6,536 nucleotides of DNA from M3007 sp038249605 (GTDB lineage Bacteria; Bacteroidota; Bacteroidia; Chitinophagales; Saprospiraceae). Where the stretch lies: assembly GCA_038249605.1 (NCBI GenBank), contig JBBSDH010000234.1:1-6536 (forward strand), given 5' to 3'. The position numbers and the translations under genes were made by a program. Of this stretch, positions 5,364 to 6,536 are shown piece by piece (the first letter of the stretch is position 1; every line of letters starts with the position of its first letter). Below the pieces are notes generated by a model. That model searched no databases, was not told the DNA's origin, and was given only the letters and a program-made list of their open reading frames with translations.

Positions 5364-6227
5364 TCAAATCAAAAGATCCACCATCGTAAGCAGTCCGAAA
5401 ATTGCGCTGGCCACGCCGTTGGAGGTGAAAAATGCGCGGTTCACATGGCTCAAATCGTTGGGTTTTACAAGAAGGTGCTGGTAAACAAGCAGCCCAAGAA
5501 ACACTGCCGCAGCGACCCACGACAACCATCCTGCCTGCGGCAAATATTGGTGTTGAAGGTACGTCGCAGCGAGCATGGCGCTTGCCGAAACCACGTGCAA
5601 AAATTCAGAAACACGCAACGCCTTTGTTTTTCCCAAAAAGGCCGGCATGGAATACAGTTTGTTCGAACGGTCGAACTCCTCGTCTTGCAAGGCATAAATC
5701 ACGTCGAAACCACCCGTCCAGAACAACACCGCCGTGCCATACAACACAGGTAAAAGTGCGAAACTTCCGGTCACGGCCAGCCAGGCGCCCACGGGCGCGA
5801 GCCCGAGCCCGAGCCCGAGCACCAAATGGCAAAGCCAGGTGAAACGTTTGGTGTAACTGTACCCCAACACCACAAGCAACGCCACGGGCGATAGGTAAAA
5901 GCACAACGGATTGATGAACCAGGTGGTAGCTATGAACAACCCGCAGTTGATAAGCACAAAAATCAGGGCCGCATTCGGCGAAACAATGCCTGCGGGGATC
6001 TCGCGCACTTTGGTACGCGGGTTGGAGGCGTCGATGTCGCGGTCGAGCCAACGGTTGAAACCCATGGCGGCCGTGCGGGCAAACACCATGCACAACACCA
6101 CGAGCAGCAGCAGTTGCCACGAAAAACCGGCATCGTGGTATAAGGTAGCCATCACAAACGACGCCAAAGCAAAGGGCATGGCGAAAATAGTGTGGGTGAA
6201 GGTGACGAGCGAGAGGTAATGTTTCAT
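5364..6227 (-). CDS. UbiA-like polyprenyltransferase (menaquinone/ubiquinone type, MqnP-like candidate)
   Basis: 287 aa membrane enzyme attaching a polyprenyl chain to an aromatic ring. First Asp-rich motif: N58-R-W-L-D62-R-D-I-D66, followed by NPRTKVREIPAG (69-80); second motif: FDVIYALQDEEFD (174-186) with D175, D182 and D186, then LYSMPAFLGK (191-200). This second motif is that of 4-hydroxybenzoate polyprenyltransferase-like proteins, including MqnP of the futalosine menaquinone route. In Bacteroidota a menaquinone role is the more likely one, but the substrate cannot be read from sequence. Hydrophobic segments (about 12-30, 37-55, 85-104, 108-124, 131-152, 157-174, 210-225, 232-250, 268-285) suggest eight or nine membrane helices. 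The frame is open to 6281, but the ATG at 6227 gives the typical MKHYLSLVTF start and lies 7 nt after a TACCTTTG element. It is followed at 107 bp by purN on the same strand. Confidence 0.9.
   Translation of the reverse strand: MKHYLSLVTFTHTIFAMPFALASFVMATLYHDAGFSWQLLLLVVLCMVFARTAAMGFNRWLDRDIDASNPRTKVREIPAGIVSPNAALIFVLINCGLFIATTWFINPLCFYLSPVALLVVLGYSYTKRFTWLCHLVLGLGLGLAPVGAWLAVTGSFALLPVLYGTAVLFWTGGFDVIYALQDEEFDRSNKLYSMPAFLGKTKALRVSEFLHVVSASAMLAATYLQHQYLPQAGWLSWVAAAVFLGLLVYQHLLVKPNDLSHVNRAFFTSNGVASAIFGLLTMVDLLI
5798..5820. repeat. In-frame hexamer CGAGCC, about 3.8 copies, inside the UbiA-like gene
   Basis: Three perfect CGAGCC units (5798, 5804, 5810) plus five bases of a fourth. On the coding strand it encodes alternating Leu-Gly (LGLGLGLAP, about residues 137-145) in a membrane helix. 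The family often has a Leu/Gly-rich stretch here, so the repeat is compatible with function, and the 6-bp unit keeps the frame if copy number changes. Confidence 0.85.
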
Positions 6228-6234
6228 CGTGGGA

Positions 6235-6242
6235 CAAAGGTA
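6235..6242 (-). promoter_or_regulatory. Candidate -7 element TACCTTTG for the UbiA-like gene
   Basis: Exact TAnnTTTG on the minus strand, 7 nt before the ATG at 6227, and identical in all eight bases to the element of the other UbiA-superfamily gene. A TTTG lies 24 nt further upstream (6267-6270), slightly farther than the usual spacing. Confidence 0.5.
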
Positions 6243-6344
6243 AACAACCGCGTTTATCCGCGTCACCAAACAATTACCCAAAGGAATGCGGACCTTTAAA
6301 CATATAATTTTTCAGATATTTACCCTCAATAAAAAAACCAACAT

Positions 6345-6536
6345 AAAAAAGCACCTTTCTTACTTGTACTGTGCGGCCAGGCCTGGCTTACAAACGCCCA
6401 AGCGCACTTTCAAACCCGACCTGTGACCGATAGCAATTTCGCCATGGGGTTCCCGACCGGTACGGTTGCTGAAGCTTCCGATGACGTTGTTTTGGGTTCG
6501 ATTTTGGCATGTATTTCCTTGTTTCAAAACTAACGT
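6345..6536 (+). pseudogene. Partial reading frame with signal peptide, no start codon, probable frameshift
   Basis: In the frame whose codons start at 6345 the translation begins KKAPFLLVLCGQAWLTNAQA and continues HFQTRPVTDSNFAMGF: two lysines, a hydrophobic core and an A-Q-A cleavage site, a textbook secretion signal. The codon where ATG is expected reads CAT (6342-6344); AACATAAAAAAGCA looks like AACATGAAAAAAGCA with the G lost. The frame stops at TAA 6531-6533, but from 6497 the next frame reads FDFGMYFLVSKLT, which looks more protein-like and suggests a one-base loss near 6495-6498. It is divergent from the UbiA-like gene. It may be a decaying exported or outer-membrane protein gene, or a good gene with sequencing errors. 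The 3' part lies outside the window and the family is unrecognised. Confidence 0.4.

Noticed and set aside
5605..6273. Minus-strand open frame of 222 codons overlapping the UbiA-like gene
   Set aside because: Out-of-frame shadow; the frame 5364-6227 carries both prenyltransferase motifs.
6281..6299. Hairpin AAAGG...CCTTT as a terminator
   Set aside because: Only a 5-bp stem with an 8-nt loop and no following T-run; placed in a divergent 5' region where termination is not expected.
6360..6536. Minus-strand frame open from the right edge, ending GLAAQYK-stop
   Set aside because: No start or family recognised, and it is antisense to the plus-strand signal peptide frame, which is far more protein-like.

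Overview
The window looks like a piece of a Bacteroidota chromosome of moderate G+C, possibly from the Saprospiria/Chitinophagia side (inference from gene types and promoter style only). Four genes have a sequence matching the Bacteroidota -7 promoter element TAnnTTTG upstream, and no clear Shine-Dalgarno sites were seen. The proteins (a PolX with a C-terminal PHP domain and a degenerate polymerase site, a DPPR-synthase-like UbiA protein, a second UbiA-like prenyltransferase, PurN, a class II Fic protein and a Uma2-family protein) fit that phylum.

Layout, left to right. Bases 1-127 are a 16-bp tandem array, with decayed copies to about 180 that run into the 3' end of the first gene. A minus-strand pair follows: a DPPR-synthase-like membrane enzyme (1769-2653) overlapping by ATGA the PolX/PHP gene (162-1772). 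A divergent 134-bp gap holds back-to-back promoter candidates and an 11-bp direct repeat. The Fic gene (2788-3744) is alone on the plus strand and converges on a Uma2 gene (3803-4441, minus). Upstream of Uma2 on the minus strand are purN (4669-5256), bracketed by inverted 8-bp repeats, and a UbiA-like prenyltransferase gene (5364-6227). At the right edge a plus-strand reading frame (about 6345-6536) encodes a convincing signal peptide but has no start codon and appears frameshifted.

The genes do not form one pathway. They are nucleotide metabolism (purN), DNA repair/processing (PolX-like), two polyprenyl transferases of different subfamilies (one probably for quinones, one for a polyprenyl-phosphate sugar), and two accessory genes (fic, uma2). 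I do not see a defence island, a mobile element, a CRISPR array, or tRNA or rRNA genes.

The most unusual content lies between the genes. Most gaps carry their own short-period repeat family (16, 8, about 10-11, about 19-20 and 22 bp spacing), and two of these families run into coding ends: the PolX C-terminus appears replaced by decayed repeat units, and the purN stop codon lies inside a repeat. The PolX polymerase site has lost all three catalytic aspartates while the PHP metal site is intact.
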